64,000 bases of DNA from Natronocella acetinitrilica (GTDB taxonomy: Bacteria; Pseudomonadota; Gammaproteobacteria; Nitrococcales; Aquisalimonadaceae): NCBI RefSeq assembly GCF_024170285.1, contig NZ_JALJXV010000011.1:62001-126000 (forward strand), read 5' to 3'. Each line of letters opens with the position of its first letter. The first letter of the stretch is position 1. The notes beneath the pieces are model-generated. The model ran no database searches. It worked only from the letters and a program-made list of their open reading frames with translations, and had not been told where the DNA came from. Below are positions 33,125 through 42,445 of the stretch, piece after piece. A program made the position numbers and the translations under genes.

Positions 33125-35500
33125 TCACGCCGAGACGGTGTCGGCACGACGCAGCAACAGGCGGATCGTGTTGTCGTCCGCGATGTCCAGTCTACCCCGA
33201 TGACTCGAAAGCAGCCGTCGACATACTGCGAGGCTCAGACCCACTGTTGGGTCTTCTGCATCCAGGGACACGTCATCCGGCGGCTCGAAGGCCAGGATAA
33301 GCGTATCGTCTTCGAACTTCTCTTCCACCGCCCAGCCGCCCCCGGATAGCCGCGCGTGACGCATGATCTCGAACAGGTGCCGGATCAGCATGTCGGCATC
33401 TTCGGGCGCCAGGATGACTGCACCTCGCAGTGTCTCGGTGCCCGCGATGGGGCAGCCGGTGGTTTCGATGCCGGTATTGACCAGGGCGCTGGTGGCCAGC
33501 GGCTGCGGCGCGGACGTCGTGGCGCTATCGGCGATGCTTAGCAGTACCGCCTGGAGGGTGCGTAACTTTTCGCTGTCGACTTCGCCACGATCCTCGAGGG
33601 TCTGCAGAGGCGAATCGAGACCACGTGCGGCAAGGCCCGCCATGTCGAGGAGTTCCTGCTGGCTTCTGCGGAGTCGTTCCGTGGCCTCTTCCAGACGGGC
33701 CTGGGCCGCCACCTTTTCACTGATGTCGGAGAACACCAGCACGGCACCCTGAACCTCTCCGCCCTGCAGGATCGGTGCGCAGATGTACTCTGCGGGGAAG
33801 CTGGTGCCGTCCTTCCGCCAGAACAGTTCACCGCTCATGGTGTGTACCTTGCCGGTGGCGAGGGTATGTTGGCTGGGGCACTCGGAATGGGGGTAGGGCG
33901 TACCGTCGTTGCGGCTGTGGTGGATCAGGCTGTGCAAATCCTTGTTGAGGAGTTCCTCGGCGGTGTAACCGAGCAACTCCTCCGTCGCCCGGTTACAAAA
34001 CCGCAACCGGCCCTGCTTGTCCAGTTCATAAATGCCCTCCGCCGCAGAATCCAGGATGATGCGTTGCTGCGTGCTGAGCCGTTGCAGGCGGGAGACATCC
34101 GAGAACACCAGCACCACGCCCCGCATGTTTCCGGCCTCGATCATCGGGGCGCAGGTGTAGTCCACGGGCAGCAGGGTATCGTCCGTACGGCGGAAATACG
34201 CTTCGGTGACGTGGCAGGTCTTCTCCGCTTGCAAGGCCTCGAGAACGGGCCAGGTTTCTACATCGGTGTCCGCCGGCATGAGTGCGCGGACGTCCATGTT
34301 CGGCGCGTCGGACTCGTCATCCGACAGTCGCAACAATTCCCGCGCGGCATGATTGCAGTAGGTGACCCGGCCGTTCCGGTCGAGCCGGATAATGCCTTCT
34401 GCTGCCGCGTTGAGGATGAGGTCCTGTTCCCGGCTCAGTCGGGCCAGGGTGTCCTCGGCGATCCGGCGATCCGAAATGTCCTGAATCTGCGTGGTGACAT
34501 AGATGGGCTGCCCGTCGCCGTCATGAATCAGGGAGCCGCTCACCAGCGCCCAGATGAGCTTGCCATCCTTTCGCAGATACCGTTTCTCGACCAGGAAACT
34601 GTTGCGTTCTCCTTCCAGCAGTTCCCGAACCAGGTTGGGCGTCAGTTCCTTGTCTGCCGGATGGGTGAGGTCGCGAAAGTGGGTTTCCAGCAACTCCGCG
34701 GTGGTGTAGCCCAACATCTCGGAAAGTGCATGGTTGGCATGCAGGCAGCGCCCGTTGTCGGCGGGATCGAACAGGCCCATGCCGATGGATGCAGTGTCAA
34801 AGATGGCCCGATAAAGCCGCTCGCTGTCGCGCAGGGCACCGGCCGCGCGACGCCGATCACTGATATCGCGGGAGATGACCAGCACCTCCTGATGACCGTC
34901 GGCATTGGTGTGCAGGCGGTGGGTGGCCTCAAGCCAGATTAGTTGGCCATCGGCATGGCGAATGGGATACACCGTGGTGAATGGTCGCTCCGAGGCCAGA
35001 CGCTGCTCGCGCTTGCGCCGCACGCGCTGCCGGAATTCGGGGTCGATCAGGTCGAAGGTGTTGCGACCGACCAGCTCGGCGGCCGGCCACCCCAGCATGG
35101 TCTCGGCAGATGCCGACACCCAGAGGATTTCTCCATCAAGGGCATGAGCGGAGAACAGATCCTGGCCCGGTTCTTCCACCATGGCTGCGTAGCGCTCAAG
35201 CTCGGTATCGCGGCGGGCGGTCGCCGTTTCAACGGCGCGGAGGGAGCGCAACTGATGCTCGGTGTCTTCGCTTGCCCGTGACAGCAAGTCAAGCCGCTCA
35301 TCCAGCACGATGACCCGGCGACGGGTTGCCAGAAATGCGGGAATAACCAGGCTGAGAGCCGCCGCGTATGCCACAAGGCCGGGCCAGGAGAAAAAAATCC
35401 AGCAGGCCGCAGCCAGGGCGGGCGTGCCGACCAGGAGGCCGCCGTCCCGGATGATTGAATGATGCGTGGTGTGTGCTCTCGGCAGGGCGTCCTTTTCCAT
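33125..35500 (-). CDS. Membrane multi-PAS sensor protein with degenerate kinase core
   Basis: 791 residues. N-terminal membrane segments (about 22-58), a short coiled coil, then four PAS domains (about 106-230, 235-355, 360-480, 487-610) each closing with a PAC-type strand (VISRDISDRR, VTTQIQDISDRR, VLVFSDVSRLQ, VLVFSDISEKV). The C-terminus resembles a histidine kinase core but is degenerate: the H-box position reads MAGLAARGLDSPLQTL where SHELRTPL would be expected (no phospho-acceptor His), and the N-box position reads LIRHLFEIMRHAR with no Asn; a G2-box-like VGLSLAVCRRLLSSHRGRL remains. Likely signals by conformational coupling rather than as a kinase. No response regulator adjacent. Confidence 0.8.
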   Translation of the reverse strand: MEKDALPRAHTTHHSIIRDGGLLVGTPALAAACWIFFSWPGLVAYAAALSLVIPAFLATRRRVIVLDERLDLLSRASEDTEHQLRSLRAVETATARRDTELERYAAMVEEPGQDLFSAHALDGEILWVSASAETMLGWPAAELVGRNTFDLIDPEFRQRVRRKREQRLASERPFTTVYPIRHADGQLIWLEATHRLHTNADGHQEVLVISRDISDRRRAAGALRDSERLYRAIFDTASIGMGLFDPADNGRCLHANHALSEMLGYTTAELLETHFRDLTHPADKELTPNLVRELLEGERNSFLVEKRYLRKDGKLIWALVSGSLIHDGDGQPIYVTTQIQDISDRRIAEDTLARLSREQDLILNAAAEGIIRLDRNGRVTYCNHAARELLRLSDDESDAPNMDVRALMPADTDVETWPVLEALQAEKTCHVTEAYFRRTDDTLLPVDYTCAPMIEAGNMRGVVLVFSDVSRLQRLSTQQRIILDSAAEGIYELDKQGRLRFCNRATEELLGYTAEELLNKDLHSLIHHSRNDGTPYPHSECPSQHTLATGKVHTMSGELFWRKDGTSFPAEYICAPILQGGEVQGAVLVFSDISEKVAAQARLEEATERLRRSQQELLDMAGLAARGLDSPLQTLEDRGEVDSEKLRTLQAVLLSIADSATTSAPQPLATSALVNTGIETTGCPIAGTETLRGAVILAPEDADMLIRHLFEIMRHARLSGGGWAVEEKFEDDTLILAFEPPDDVSLDAEDPTVGLSLAVCRRLLSSHRGRLDIADDNTIRLLLRRADTVSA

Positions 35501-35541
35501 CCGTCGTTTCCATCGATACCGCTATCGGGTGCGCACCAGCT

Positions 35542-36582
35542 TCAATTCTCGGGCGGCGCAATCATATTGTCTGCTGCATGCTCAAAGGAATCAAAGTAGA
35601 GATGCTCGTCCAGAAGGCCATGATGGCGGAAGTCCCGCCGGGCTGCCTCTATCATTCCGGGCGGACCGCTCATGTAGACATCATAGCCGCCAAGCTGCGG
35701 ATGCTCCTGAAGCAGCATGTTGTGAACCAGACCGATGCGGCCTTGCCACTGGTCCTCGGGAAGTGGCTCCGACAAGCAGGGCGTGTAAGTGAAGTGGGGA
35801 TACTTCGCAGCCCAGATGGCCAGTTGCTCATGACGGTACAGGTCGTTCCGGGCCCGCACCCCCCAGTATAGGTGAATCGGCCGGTTCAAGCCGATCTCGA
35901 AGGCGTGCTCGAGCATGCTCTGCAGTGGTGCCAGACCTGTGCCGCCGCCCATCATCAGGATGGGGCGTTCCGACTCTTCGCGTAGAAAGAACGTGCCGTA
36001 GGGTCCATCGAGCCTGAGCAGCGCCTTCTCCCGCATGCTGCCGAACACCTTGCCGGAAAATTCACCATCCACCAGATGCCGGACATGGATTTCCAGGAAA
36101 TCATCCCGGTGTGGCGGGTTGGCAAGGGAATAGCTTCTCCTGCGTCCGTCGCGGAGCAGGATGTCGATGTACTGGCCGGGGAGAAACTGCAACCGCTCGC
36201 TATCCGGGAGCTTGAGATCCAGCTGCATGACGTCATGGGCAAGGCGATGCATGGCGACCACCCGGCAGGGGAGTTTGCGGGGCTCGATGTCGCCTGCGTC
36301 ACGCAGTTCCCGGACTTCGATCACCAGGTCACTGCCGGGCTGGGCCATGCAGAACAACGCCTGGCCGATGGCGGCCTCGGTTTCGTCCAGAGCCTCGGGC
36401 GTGCCGCCACCCGGGTAGGTGACCTCACCTTCCACGACCTTGCCCATGCAGGTGGCACACGAGCCACCACGGCAACTGTAGGGAATCACCAGTCCCGCTC
36501 GCAGTGCACCGGCCAGCACGGATTCACCCTGCGCGACGGTGAAGCGATGTCCGGAAGGCTCGATTGTGACCTGGTATTCCAT
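35542..36582 (-). CDS. Ferredoxin-NAD(P)H reductase with 2Fe-2S domain (CDP-6-deoxy-delta-3,4-glucoseen-reductase-like)
   Basis: 346 residues from the ATG at 36582 (MEYQVTIEPSGHRF). N-terminal plant-type 2Fe-2S domain with CRGGSCATC (Cx4Cx2C) and the later FCMAQP cysteine; FAD domain with RSYSLANPPH (RxYS) and NAD(P) domain with MMGGGTGLAPLQSML and YWGVRARNDLYR. Moves electrons from NAD(P)H through FAD to the iron-sulfur cluster. In gammaproteobacteria such genes are commonly beside ubiD, as here (97 bp downstream of it on the same strand), and bear the historical AscD-like name; a true deoxysugar role is unlikely and the partner is unknown. Confidence 0.88.
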   Translation of the reverse strand: MEYQVTIEPSGHRFTVAQGESVLAGALRAGLVIPYSCRGGSCATCMGKVVEGEVTYPGGGTPEALDETEAAIGQALFCMAQPGSDLVIEVRELRDAGDIEPRKLPCRVVAMHRLAHDVMQLDLKLPDSERLQFLPGQYIDILLRDGRRRSYSLANPPHRDDFLEIHVRHLVDGEFSGKVFGSMREKALLRLDGPYGTFFLREESERPILMMGGGTGLAPLQSMLEHAFEIGLNRPIHLYWGVRARNDLYRHEQLAIWAAKYPHFTYTPCLSEPLPEDQWQGRIGLVHNMLLQEHPQLGGYDVYMSGPPGMIEAARRDFRHHGLLDEHLYFDSFEHAADNMIAPPEN

Positions 36583-36678
36583 GCCTGCTCCCGATCCGAT
36601 GACAGTCCCTGGCCCTATGACAGCGGAAAGTGCCAAACCTCTCCGGGGCCGAGTCTGGCGGTGGAGGTGTGATATCGG

Positions 36679-38163
36679 CTACCGGGGAACCGGGGGTGCA
36701 TCAATACCCAGTTCCGCCCACCGTTCGTCGACCCGCTGGCGAATCTCGTCACTCATTCGAATCGGCGTACCCCACTCCCGCGTTGTTTCCCCCGCCCATT
36801 TGCTGGTGGCATCCAACCCCATTTTGGACCCAAGACCGGAGACCGGCGAGGCGAAATCCAGGTAATCGATGGGGGTATTGTCGATCATCACCGTGTCGCG
36901 CTGGGGGTCCATGCGGGTGGTCATAGCCCAGATCACGTCCTCCCAGCTACGTGGATTGACGTCGTCATCCACCACGATGACGAACTTGGTGTACATGAAC
37001 TGCCGCAGGAACGACCACACGCCCAGCATCACCCGCTTGGCGTGGCCCGGGTACTGCTTGCGCATGCTCACCACCGCCATGCGGTAGGAGCAGCCCTCCG
37101 GCGGCAGGTAGAAATCCACGATCTCCGGGAACTGCTTCTGCAGGATCGGCACGAACACCTCGTTCAGGGCCACGCCGAGGATGGCGGGCTCGTCCGGGGG
37201 GCGGCCGGTGTAGGTGCTGTGGTAGATCGGGTCCGGTCGGTGGGTGATGCGGTCGATGGTGAACACCGGGAACTCATCCACCTCGTTGTAGTAGCCGGTA
37301 TGGTCGCCAAAGGGGCCTTCCGGCGCCATGTCATCCGGGTGGATGTGGCCCTCCAGCACGATTTCGGCGCTGGCCGGCACCTGCAGATCCGAGCCGATGC
37401 ACTGGATCAGCTCGGTCTTGCTGCCGCGCAGCAGGCCCGCGAAGGCGTACTCGGAGATGTTGTCCGGCACCGGCGTCACCGCCCCGAGGATGGTGGCCGG
37501 GTCGGCGCCCAGCGCCACGGCGATGGGGAACGGCTCGCCGGGGTGCGCCTGCCGCCATTCGCGGAAATCCAGCGCGCCGCCCCGATGCGCCAGCCAGCGC
37601 ATGATCACCCGGTTGCGGCCGATGACCTGCTGGCGGTAGATGCCGAGATTCTGCCGGTCCTTGTGGGGGCCGCGGGTGATCACCAGCGCCCAGGTGATCA
37701 GCGGACCCGCATCCCCCGGCCAGCAGGTCTGCACCGGGATGCGGGAGAGGTCCACGTCTTCCCCCTCCAGCACCACCTCCTGGCAGGGCGCGCGGCGCAC
37801 CTTCTTCGGCGCCATGCTCAGCACCTTCTTGAAGACCGGAAGCTGATCCCAGGCGTCGCGAAAACCCTTGGGCGGTTCGGGCTGGCGCAGGAATGCCAGC
37901 AGTTTGCCGATGTCGCGCAGCGCGTCGGTGCTGTCGGCGCCCATGCCCATGGCAACCCGGGTCGGCGTGCCGAACAGATTGCCGAGTACGGGCATCTGGT
38001 GGCCGACGGGATTCTCGAATAGCAGGGCAGGGCCGCCACCACGCAGGGTGCGATCGCAGATCTCCGTCATTTCGAGCACAGGGTCCACCGGCGCCGTGAT
38101 GCGCTTGAGCTCCCCGCGCCCCTCGAGCTGGTTCATGAAATCCCGCAGATCTCTGTATTGCAT
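36679..38163 (-). CDS. ubiD: 4-hydroxy-3-polyprenylbenzoate decarboxylase
   Basis: 494 residues, prenylated-FMN-dependent decarboxylase of ubiquinone synthesis. Motifs: [50 protein letters not shown] (prFMN and metal site), [18 protein letters not shown] (catalytic E-x-P-F-G-D-H) and [21 protein letters not shown] precedes the start. Requires prenyl-FMN from UbiX, which is not in the window. Followed by the ferredoxin reductase. Confidence 0.97.
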   Translation of the reverse strand: MQYRDLRDFMNQLEGRGELKRITAPVDPVLEMTEICDRTLRGGGPALLFENPVGHQMPVLGNLFGTPTRVAMGMGADSTDALRDIGKLLAFLRQPEPPKGFRDAWDQLPVFKKVLSMAPKKVRRAPCQEVVLEGEDVDLSRIPVQTCWPGDAGPLITWALVITRGPHKDRQNLGIYRQQVIGRNRVIMRWLAHRGGALDFREWRQAHPGEPFPIAVALGADPATILGAVTPVPDNISEYAFAGLLRGSKTELIQCIGSDLQVPASAEIVLEGHIHPDDMAPEGPFGDHTGYYNEVDEFPVFTIDRITHRPDPIYHSTYTGRPPDEPAILGVALNEVFVPILQKQFPEIVDFYLPPEGCSYRMAVVSMRKQYPGHAKRVMLGVWSFLRQFMYTKFVIVVDDDVNPRSWEDVIWAMTTRMDPQRDTVMIDNTPIDYLDFASPVSGLGSKMGLDATSKWAGETTREWGTPIRMSDEIRQRVDERWAELGIDAPPVPR

Positions 38164-38248
38164 GCGTCGCCATCTCTCCGCCGTTGCGCCGGCGGCTATT
38201 CTCCCAGCCCCCGGGTATGCTCACAAGGCTGCGCCGTGGGGGAAAGGT

Positions 38249-38821
38249 TCAGTGGCCGGTTGGCGTGGGCGACGGGTTGAAGGCAAAGCGCCGGGGTACG
38301 TCAGCCCGATGGATGAACTCCAGGGGTACCCGCTCACTGTTCCAATGCAGCGAGAGGGCCTGCAGATTTTGATCGTTGATAGCCTGTTCAAGGGTTTCCA
38401 GCGGGATGGTTTCCCCTTGCAGGTCGCGTAATCCGTCGATCATGGCCGCCAGCCCCTCGCCAGCGACCACCCCTGGTCCACGCTGGGTGACCAGCAGCAG
38501 ATTCCCCTCGTCATCAATCAGGGCCGTGCCTGTCAGCCTGGCCTCAGCCCCGGTCTGAAAACGCAGCATGCCGCTGTTGTCGAGGTGCAGAACCCAGGGC
38601 GTGTAATCAAGTGCGACATAACCCCGCTGCGGGCCGTTCTGGAAATACCAGCAGCCACGTTCGTCCACGTCATAGTTACGGCCGATATAGTCGAACAGGG
38701 CCTGGTTCCGCACCAAGCTGTCACGCAGCCACCAGCGGCCTCGCTCGTCCAGACGCAGCCAGCCATAGAGATGGGGGACATCCGGCCAGCGGGCCATGGC
38801 ACGGCGTACGCGATCATCCAT
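38249..38821 (-). CDS. Conserved hypothetical protein (DUF-type)
   Basis: 190 residues, no signal or membrane segment. Tryptophan-rich beta pattern: MARWPDVPHLYGWLRLDERGR, WLRDSLVRNQALFDYIGRNY, CWYFQNGPQRGYVALDYTPW, then a second half with LIDDEGNLLLVTQRG and ALSLHWNSERVPLEFI. The layout (a short domain that reads LDERGRWW... repeated in LTGTALIDDEGN) is that of a DUF family of about 190-200 residues common in beta- and gammaproteobacteria whose number I cannot state with certainty. Function unknown. Upstream of ubiD on the same strand with an 85 bp gap. Confidence 0.75.
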   Translation of the reverse strand: MDDRVRRAMARWPDVPHLYGWLRLDERGRWWLRDSLVRNQALFDYIGRNYDVDERGCWYFQNGPQRGYVALDYTPWVLHLDNSGMLRFQTGAEARLTGTALIDDEGNLLLVTQRGPGVVAGEGLAAMIDGLRDLQGETIPLETLEQAINDQNLQALSLHWNSERVPLEFIHRADVPRRFAFNPSPTPTGH

Positions 38822-38938
38822 GGGCTCGTCCTCTCTCGTCGGTTACAAGGTAGCATGCCGGCCAGGACACCATGCCGGCGAGATCCATGGCATCATTCCA
38901 GACGGTGTACGGCGCGGTTCAACGAAGAGGTTGCGTGA

Positions 38939-39670
38939 ATGATGAATGGATCCGGGGAACACCTTCCCGTGCTGATCGTACGGCTTGGAACCACACCGCC
39001 GCCGGTGAAGGCGGAGTGCGGTACCGGCGACCAATGGATCGGCAACGGCCTGGGTTTGCCTGTGCATGTGGTCGACCCTCGAAAGGGCGAGCCGCTGCCA
39101 GCCCCGGACGCAATTGCGGGGGCGGTACTCACCGGCTCCCGATCCATGGTTACTGACCGCGAACCCTGGAGCGAATACACCGCCGGATGGCTGCGTACGC
39201 TGGTAGAACGCGAAGTGCCGGTGCTCGGCATCTGCTTCGGCCACCACCTGCTGGCGGAGGCGTTCGGCGGGGGTGTCGGCTTCCACGAGGGCGGACGGGA
39301 AGTGGGCACCGTCACCATCCGGCCCACGCTGGAAGCCGCCCATGATCCGCTATTCGGTGGTCTGCCTGCTGCGTTTCCCGCGCAGGCGATACACAAACAG
39401 CAGGTTCAGCGGCTGCCGTCAGAGGCGGTGCTGCTGGCCACCGGTGACTTTGAACCGACTCAGGCCTATCGTCTGGGTTCCCGTGCCTGGGGCGTGCAGT
39501 TTCATCCGGAGTTCAGTGATCGCGTCATGGGTAGCTTCATTCGCGCTCTGGAGCCCGCGTTGCAGGAGGAGGGGCTGAATACCGCCGCACTGCAGGCAGG
39601 TTTGCAGCCATCGCCAGAGGCGTGGTGGCTCCTGCGCCGTTTTGCCGGCCTGACTGTGGCTGAGCGCTGA
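38939..39670 (+). CDS. Class I glutamine amidotransferase-like protein
   Basis: 243 residues (two consecutive ATGs at 38939 and 38942). GATase-1 fold with the nucleophile in VLGICFGHHLLAEAFGG, the acidic strand GAVLTGSRSMVTD and the catalytic His-x-Glu in WGVQFHPEFSD. No synthase domain follows, so it is the stand-alone GuaA-like kind (gamma-glutamyl hydrolase or amidase of unknown substrate). The thiopurine methyltransferase gene follows one base after its stop. Confidence 0.87.
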   Translation: MMNGSGEHLPVLIVRLGTTPPPVKAECGTGDQWIGNGLGLPVHVVDPRKGEPLPAPDAIAGAVLTGSRSMVTDREPWSEYTAGWLRTLVEREVPVLGICFGHHLLAEAFGGGVGFHEGGREVGTVTIRPTLEAAHDPLFGGLPAAFPAQAIHKQQVQRLPSEAVLLATGDFEPTQAYRLGSRAWGVQFHPEFSDRVMGSFIRALEPALQEEGLNTAALQAGLQPSPEAWWLLRRFAGLTVAER

Positions 39671-39671
39671 C

Positions 39672-40352
39672 ATGCGGGCGGAGTTCTGGCTCGATCGCTG
39701 GGAGCAGGGCGACACGCCCTGGCAGCTTGATCGGGTCAACCCGTTGCTGCAGCAGCATCTGCCATCCCTCGGAATTGAACCGGGCGCGCGTATTTTCTTG
39801 CCATTATGTGGCGCGACGCTGGATCTCGGCTGGCTGAGGAGCCAGGGATTCGATGTCGTGGGTGTCGACCTTGCCGAGGCGAGTCTGCAGGCGGTTGCCG
39901 ACGCTGAAGGCCTTGAGCGGCAGGCAGCGGCGCACGTCGATGGGTTGCAATGCTTTGCCGGTGAAAACCTCACCCTCTGGTGTGGCGACTACTTTGCGTT
40001 GACCCCGAAGCAACTGGGCAGAGTGGATGCCATCTGGGATCGGGCCGCCCTGGTGGCCTTGCCCCCGGAAATGCGCAGGGAATACGCCCGCCATATGCTG
40101 GACCTCACCCCTGCTCGGCCACCGCTGCTGTGCTGGACCCTTGAATACGAGCAGGCCCGGATGGACGGACCACCGTTTTCCGTCTCTGCAGATGAACTGA
40201 AGCAGCTCTGGGGTCGGGAATACCGCCTTGAAACCCTGTTGGCCCGGGATGTCCTTGGCCGAAGCCCTGCCTTCGAGAAAGCCGGCCTCACCGCTCTGCA
40301 AGAGCGACTGGCCCTTCTCAGTCGTTGGGGTTGTCCGCCTACAACATCATGA
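39672..40352 (+). CDS. tpm: Thiopurine S-methyltransferase
   Basis: 226 residues, class I SAM-dependent methyltransferase of the TPMT family. Signatures: FWLDRWEQGDTPWQLDRVNP at the N-terminus, ARIFLPLCGATLDLGWL (motif I), GFDVVGVDLAEAS and VDAIWDRAALVALPPEMR. Bacterial members methylate selenium or tellurium oxyanions and thiol compounds such as 6-mercaptopurine. Starts one base after the amidotransferase stop and overlaps the next small ORF by ATGA. Confidence 0.93.
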   Translation: MRAEFWLDRWEQGDTPWQLDRVNPLLQQHLPSLGIEPGARIFLPLCGATLDLGWLRSQGFDVVGVDLAEASLQAVADAEGLERQAAAHVDGLQCFAGENLTLWCGDYFALTPKQLGRVDAIWDRAALVALPPEMRREYARHMLDLTPARPPLLCWTLEYEQARMDGPPFSVSADELKQLWGREYRLETLLARDVLGRSPAFEKAGLTALQERLALLSRWGCPPTTS

Positions 40353-40528
40353 CCGCCGATGACCGTGCCGAGGCGGCGGCGAAGGAGGCCACCATAACCG
40401 GTGCCGGTGGCCTGGACGGTGGCGCGCTTGCAGGCCTCGCCTGTGGGCCTGGCGCGCCGGTCTGTGTGGCCGCTGGTGCGTTCGCCGGCGGTGCGGCAGC
40501 CGCTTTCGGCGCGTCCGCTGCCTGGTAG
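40349..40528 (+). CDS. Gly/Ala-rich 59-residue peptide, possible double-glycine precursor
   Basis: 59 residues, start coupled to tpm by ATGA. An acidic/charged N-terminus (TADDRAEAAAKEATITGAGG) ends in Gly-Gly and is followed by a very hydrophobic Gly/Ala segment with two cysteines (LACGPGAPVCVAAGAFAGG). This layout recalls double-glycine-leader bacteriocins or glycine-zipper membrane peptides. Third codon positions are GC-biased, as expected of coding DNA here, but so short a GC-rich frame could be chance. No immunity gene, peptidase-ABC exporter or maturation enzyme is adjacent, which argues against a classic microcin. Confidence 0.4.
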   Translation: MTADDRAEAAAKEATITGAGGLDGGALAGLACGPGAPVCVAAGAFAGGAAAAFGASAAW

Positions 40529-40538
40529 TGCCGTCGCC

Positions 40539-41003
40539 GTGCGCGTGATCAGAGAGATTGAGCTCAGTCCCGTCCAGTCGGTCCGTCCGGGCGGACCGCC
40601 GCGCAGCGAGGTCCGGTTGTTCGGTCTGGATACCGGTCCCGTGGTCTCAGGCGCGGAGCTCGATGCGGCTATCGACATCGGCAACGGGGAGTGCCTGCTG
40701 TTCCTCACCGACGACATTCCCCACGAGGACGTCCTGAACATCCATCTGATCACCGCGGATGGTCGCCGTTTGGACAGCGCGGCCATCGGGTATCCATACG
40801 CCACGGAAGCCTTCTCGTTGCTGGAAATAGAGCCGCCCAACCGGGTCCACTTCCGATTCATGGGCGAGACCCAATGGACCGTCGAAATTCTCCCGAGGCG
40901 TGAGCTGAGGCTCCCCCTGATCTCGGAGCCGCGGGGGGTCTGGCGAGGTGCTCGCATGTTCCGGCGTTTCCGGGTGGACGGCGCCCCGTGTCACGGTCCC
41001 TGA
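40539..41003 (+). CDS. Hypothetical protein
   Basis: 154 residues from the GTG at 40539 (a second GTG at 40545); neither has a convincing ribosome-binding site, so the start is uncertain. Beta-rich, acidic middle (GPVVSGAELDAAIDIGNGEC, FLTDDIPHEDVLNIHLITAD), basic C-terminus (RGVWRGARMFRRFRVDG). No signal or membrane segment, no family recognised. Ten bases after the small Gly/Ala ORF. Confidence 0.6.
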   Translation: MRVIREIELSPVQSVRPGGPPRSEVRLFGLDTGPVVSGAELDAAIDIGNGECLLFLTDDIPHEDVLNIHLITADGRRLDSAAIGYPYATEAFSLLEIEPPNRVHFRFMGETQWTVEILPRRELRLPLISEPRGVWRGARMFRRFRVDGAPCHGP

Positions 41004-41050
41004 GGTGTGCGGGCCCGCAGCGCTCGCCGGGGCCCGCGCTGGCAACTCGG

Positions 41051-41272
41051 TCAGGCGGGCTCGAAGGGGCGATCCCACAAGTCGTTGGGTTCATGCCGGC
41101 GGAGGATGTCCTCCGCCCGGCGGCGAACCGAATCGGGCACGATGACTTTGACCTGGTTGTTGCTCTTGTCCAGAAACACTTCTTCCCGGATGAACCCCTC
41201 CGAGATCAACTCGTCCAAGGCGTTGTTGGCCTTGTCGATGTTGTCGTATGCGGCGGTAACCGTCTTGCTCAT
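41051..41272 (-). CDS. Small hypothetical protein, general-stress-protein-like N-terminus
   Basis: 73 residues from the ATG at 41272 (SKTVTAAYDNIDKANNALDE), with AGGAGGTCGTC directly before it, a strong ribosome-binding site. The segment AYDNIDKANNALDELISEGF followed by REEVFLDKS resembles the short alpha-beta unit of YflT/GSP17M-type stress proteins, in which the sequence AVY-S---A--AV--L---GF recurs; the match is weak and the protein is only one unit. C-terminus charged. The longer upstream open frame lacks support. Confidence 0.7.
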   Translation of the reverse strand: MSKTVTAAYDNIDKANNALDELISEGFIREEVFLDKSNNQVKVIVPDSVRRRAEDILRRHEPNDLWDRPFEPA

Positions 41273-41508
41273 GACGACCTCCTCGATAGCGTGGTGTGTC
41301 CGGCGCGGCGGCGCGGACGTCATGCCATCAGATCCCATTATAGCTTCTGGCCCTTGCCGGAGAAGGCGCCGGTCGGCACTGAGGCCACCGAGCGGCCAGG
41401 CCTCCACCCCGATTTTACCGACCTGTCCGGTAAGCCTGATAATGGACGAAAGGAGTGTATGTCGATGCGTCGAAGATTCAGCCCCGAACAACTCCGCGCG
41501 AGGTCATC

Positions 41509-42438
41509 ATGAGTCTGCGGCTATCACGCAGAAAAGCGCTCCAGCTTCTGGGTGCCGGCATTGCAGGCGCCTTGTTCCCACCGTCGCTGGCTTTGGCAGG
41601 CTCGAATGGCAGGCTCTACAAGCCCATTCCCGGCGGGCAGCGGCTGCCGGTGATCGGGCTTGGCACCTGGCGCACGTTCAATGTGGGCGCCGATCAGCAG
41701 TTGTTGGGTGATCGCGCCGAGGTGGTCCGCGCGTTTTTTGAACACGGCGGCGGCATGGTGGATTCCTCGCCCATGTACGGTTCGGCGCCCGACGTGATGG
41801 GCTTCGCGCTTGAGCGGCTGGGCCACCCCGGCTCGCTCTACTCGGCCGAAAAGGTGTGGAGCCCGGCCGGGGGCTCGACACGGGAGCAGATTGCCGAGCT
41901 CGCCGACCGTTGGGGTGTGTCACGCTTCGATCTCATGCAGGTACACAACCTGGTGGACTGGCGCGAGCACCTGGAGGTGCTGCAGCAAATGAAGGCGGAC
42001 GGCGAACTGCGGCACATCGGCGTCACCACCTCCCACGGTCGCCGCCACAGTGCTTTTGAAGACATCATGCAAAACCACGACATCGACTTCGTGCAACTGA
42101 CCTACAACATCACCCATCGGCAGGTGGAACACCGCCTGCTGCCGCTGGCCCGCGAGAAGGGCATCGCCGTGATCGCCAATCGGCCCTACGACGGCGGCGG
42201 CCTGATCCGGAGACTCAAGCGGGGTCATGAAGTACCCGGTTGGGCGAAAGAGGAGTGTGGCTGCTCCACCTGGGCCGGTTTCCTGCTCAAGTTCATCGTC
42301 AGCCATCCGGCAGTTACCTGCGCAATCCCGGCAACGACGAGCGTCGAGCATCTTGAGGAAAACATGCGGGCAGGTCTCGAGCCCATGCCCGGCGAAGGTG
42401 CGCGCCGGCGCATGATCGAACACATTGAGTCGCTTTGA
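41509..42438 (+). CDS. Tat-exported aldo/keto reductase
   Basis: 309 residues from the ATG at 41509. N-terminal twin-arginine signal (LSRRKALQLLGAGIAGALF...ALAG) predicts folded export to the periplasm. Aldo/keto reductase barrel with GLGTWRTF, the catalytic tetrad positions D (MVDSSP), Y (PMYGSAPD), K (SAEKVWS) and H (LMQVHNL), and C-terminal PATTSVEHLEENM. An exported NAD(P)H-type reductase is unusual because periplasm lacks the cofactor unless it is carried in folded, which Tat allows. Substrate unknown. Overlaps or abuts the DUF6064 gene. Confidence 0.85.
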   Translation: MSLRLSRRKALQLLGAGIAGALFPPSLALAGSNGRLYKPIPGGQRLPVIGLGTWRTFNVGADQQLLGDRAEVVRAFFEHGGGMVDSSPMYGSAPDVMGFALERLGHPGSLYSAEKVWSPAGGSTREQIAELADRWGVSRFDLMQVHNLVDWREHLEVLQQMKADGELRHIGVTTSHGRRHSAFEDIMQNHDIDFVQLTYNITHRQVEHRLLPLAREKGIAVIANRPYDGGGLIRRLKRGHEVPGWAKEECGCSTWAGFLLKFIVSHPAVTCAIPATTSVEHLEENMRAGLEPMPGEGARRRMIEHIESL

Positions 42439-42445
42439 CGCCGTC

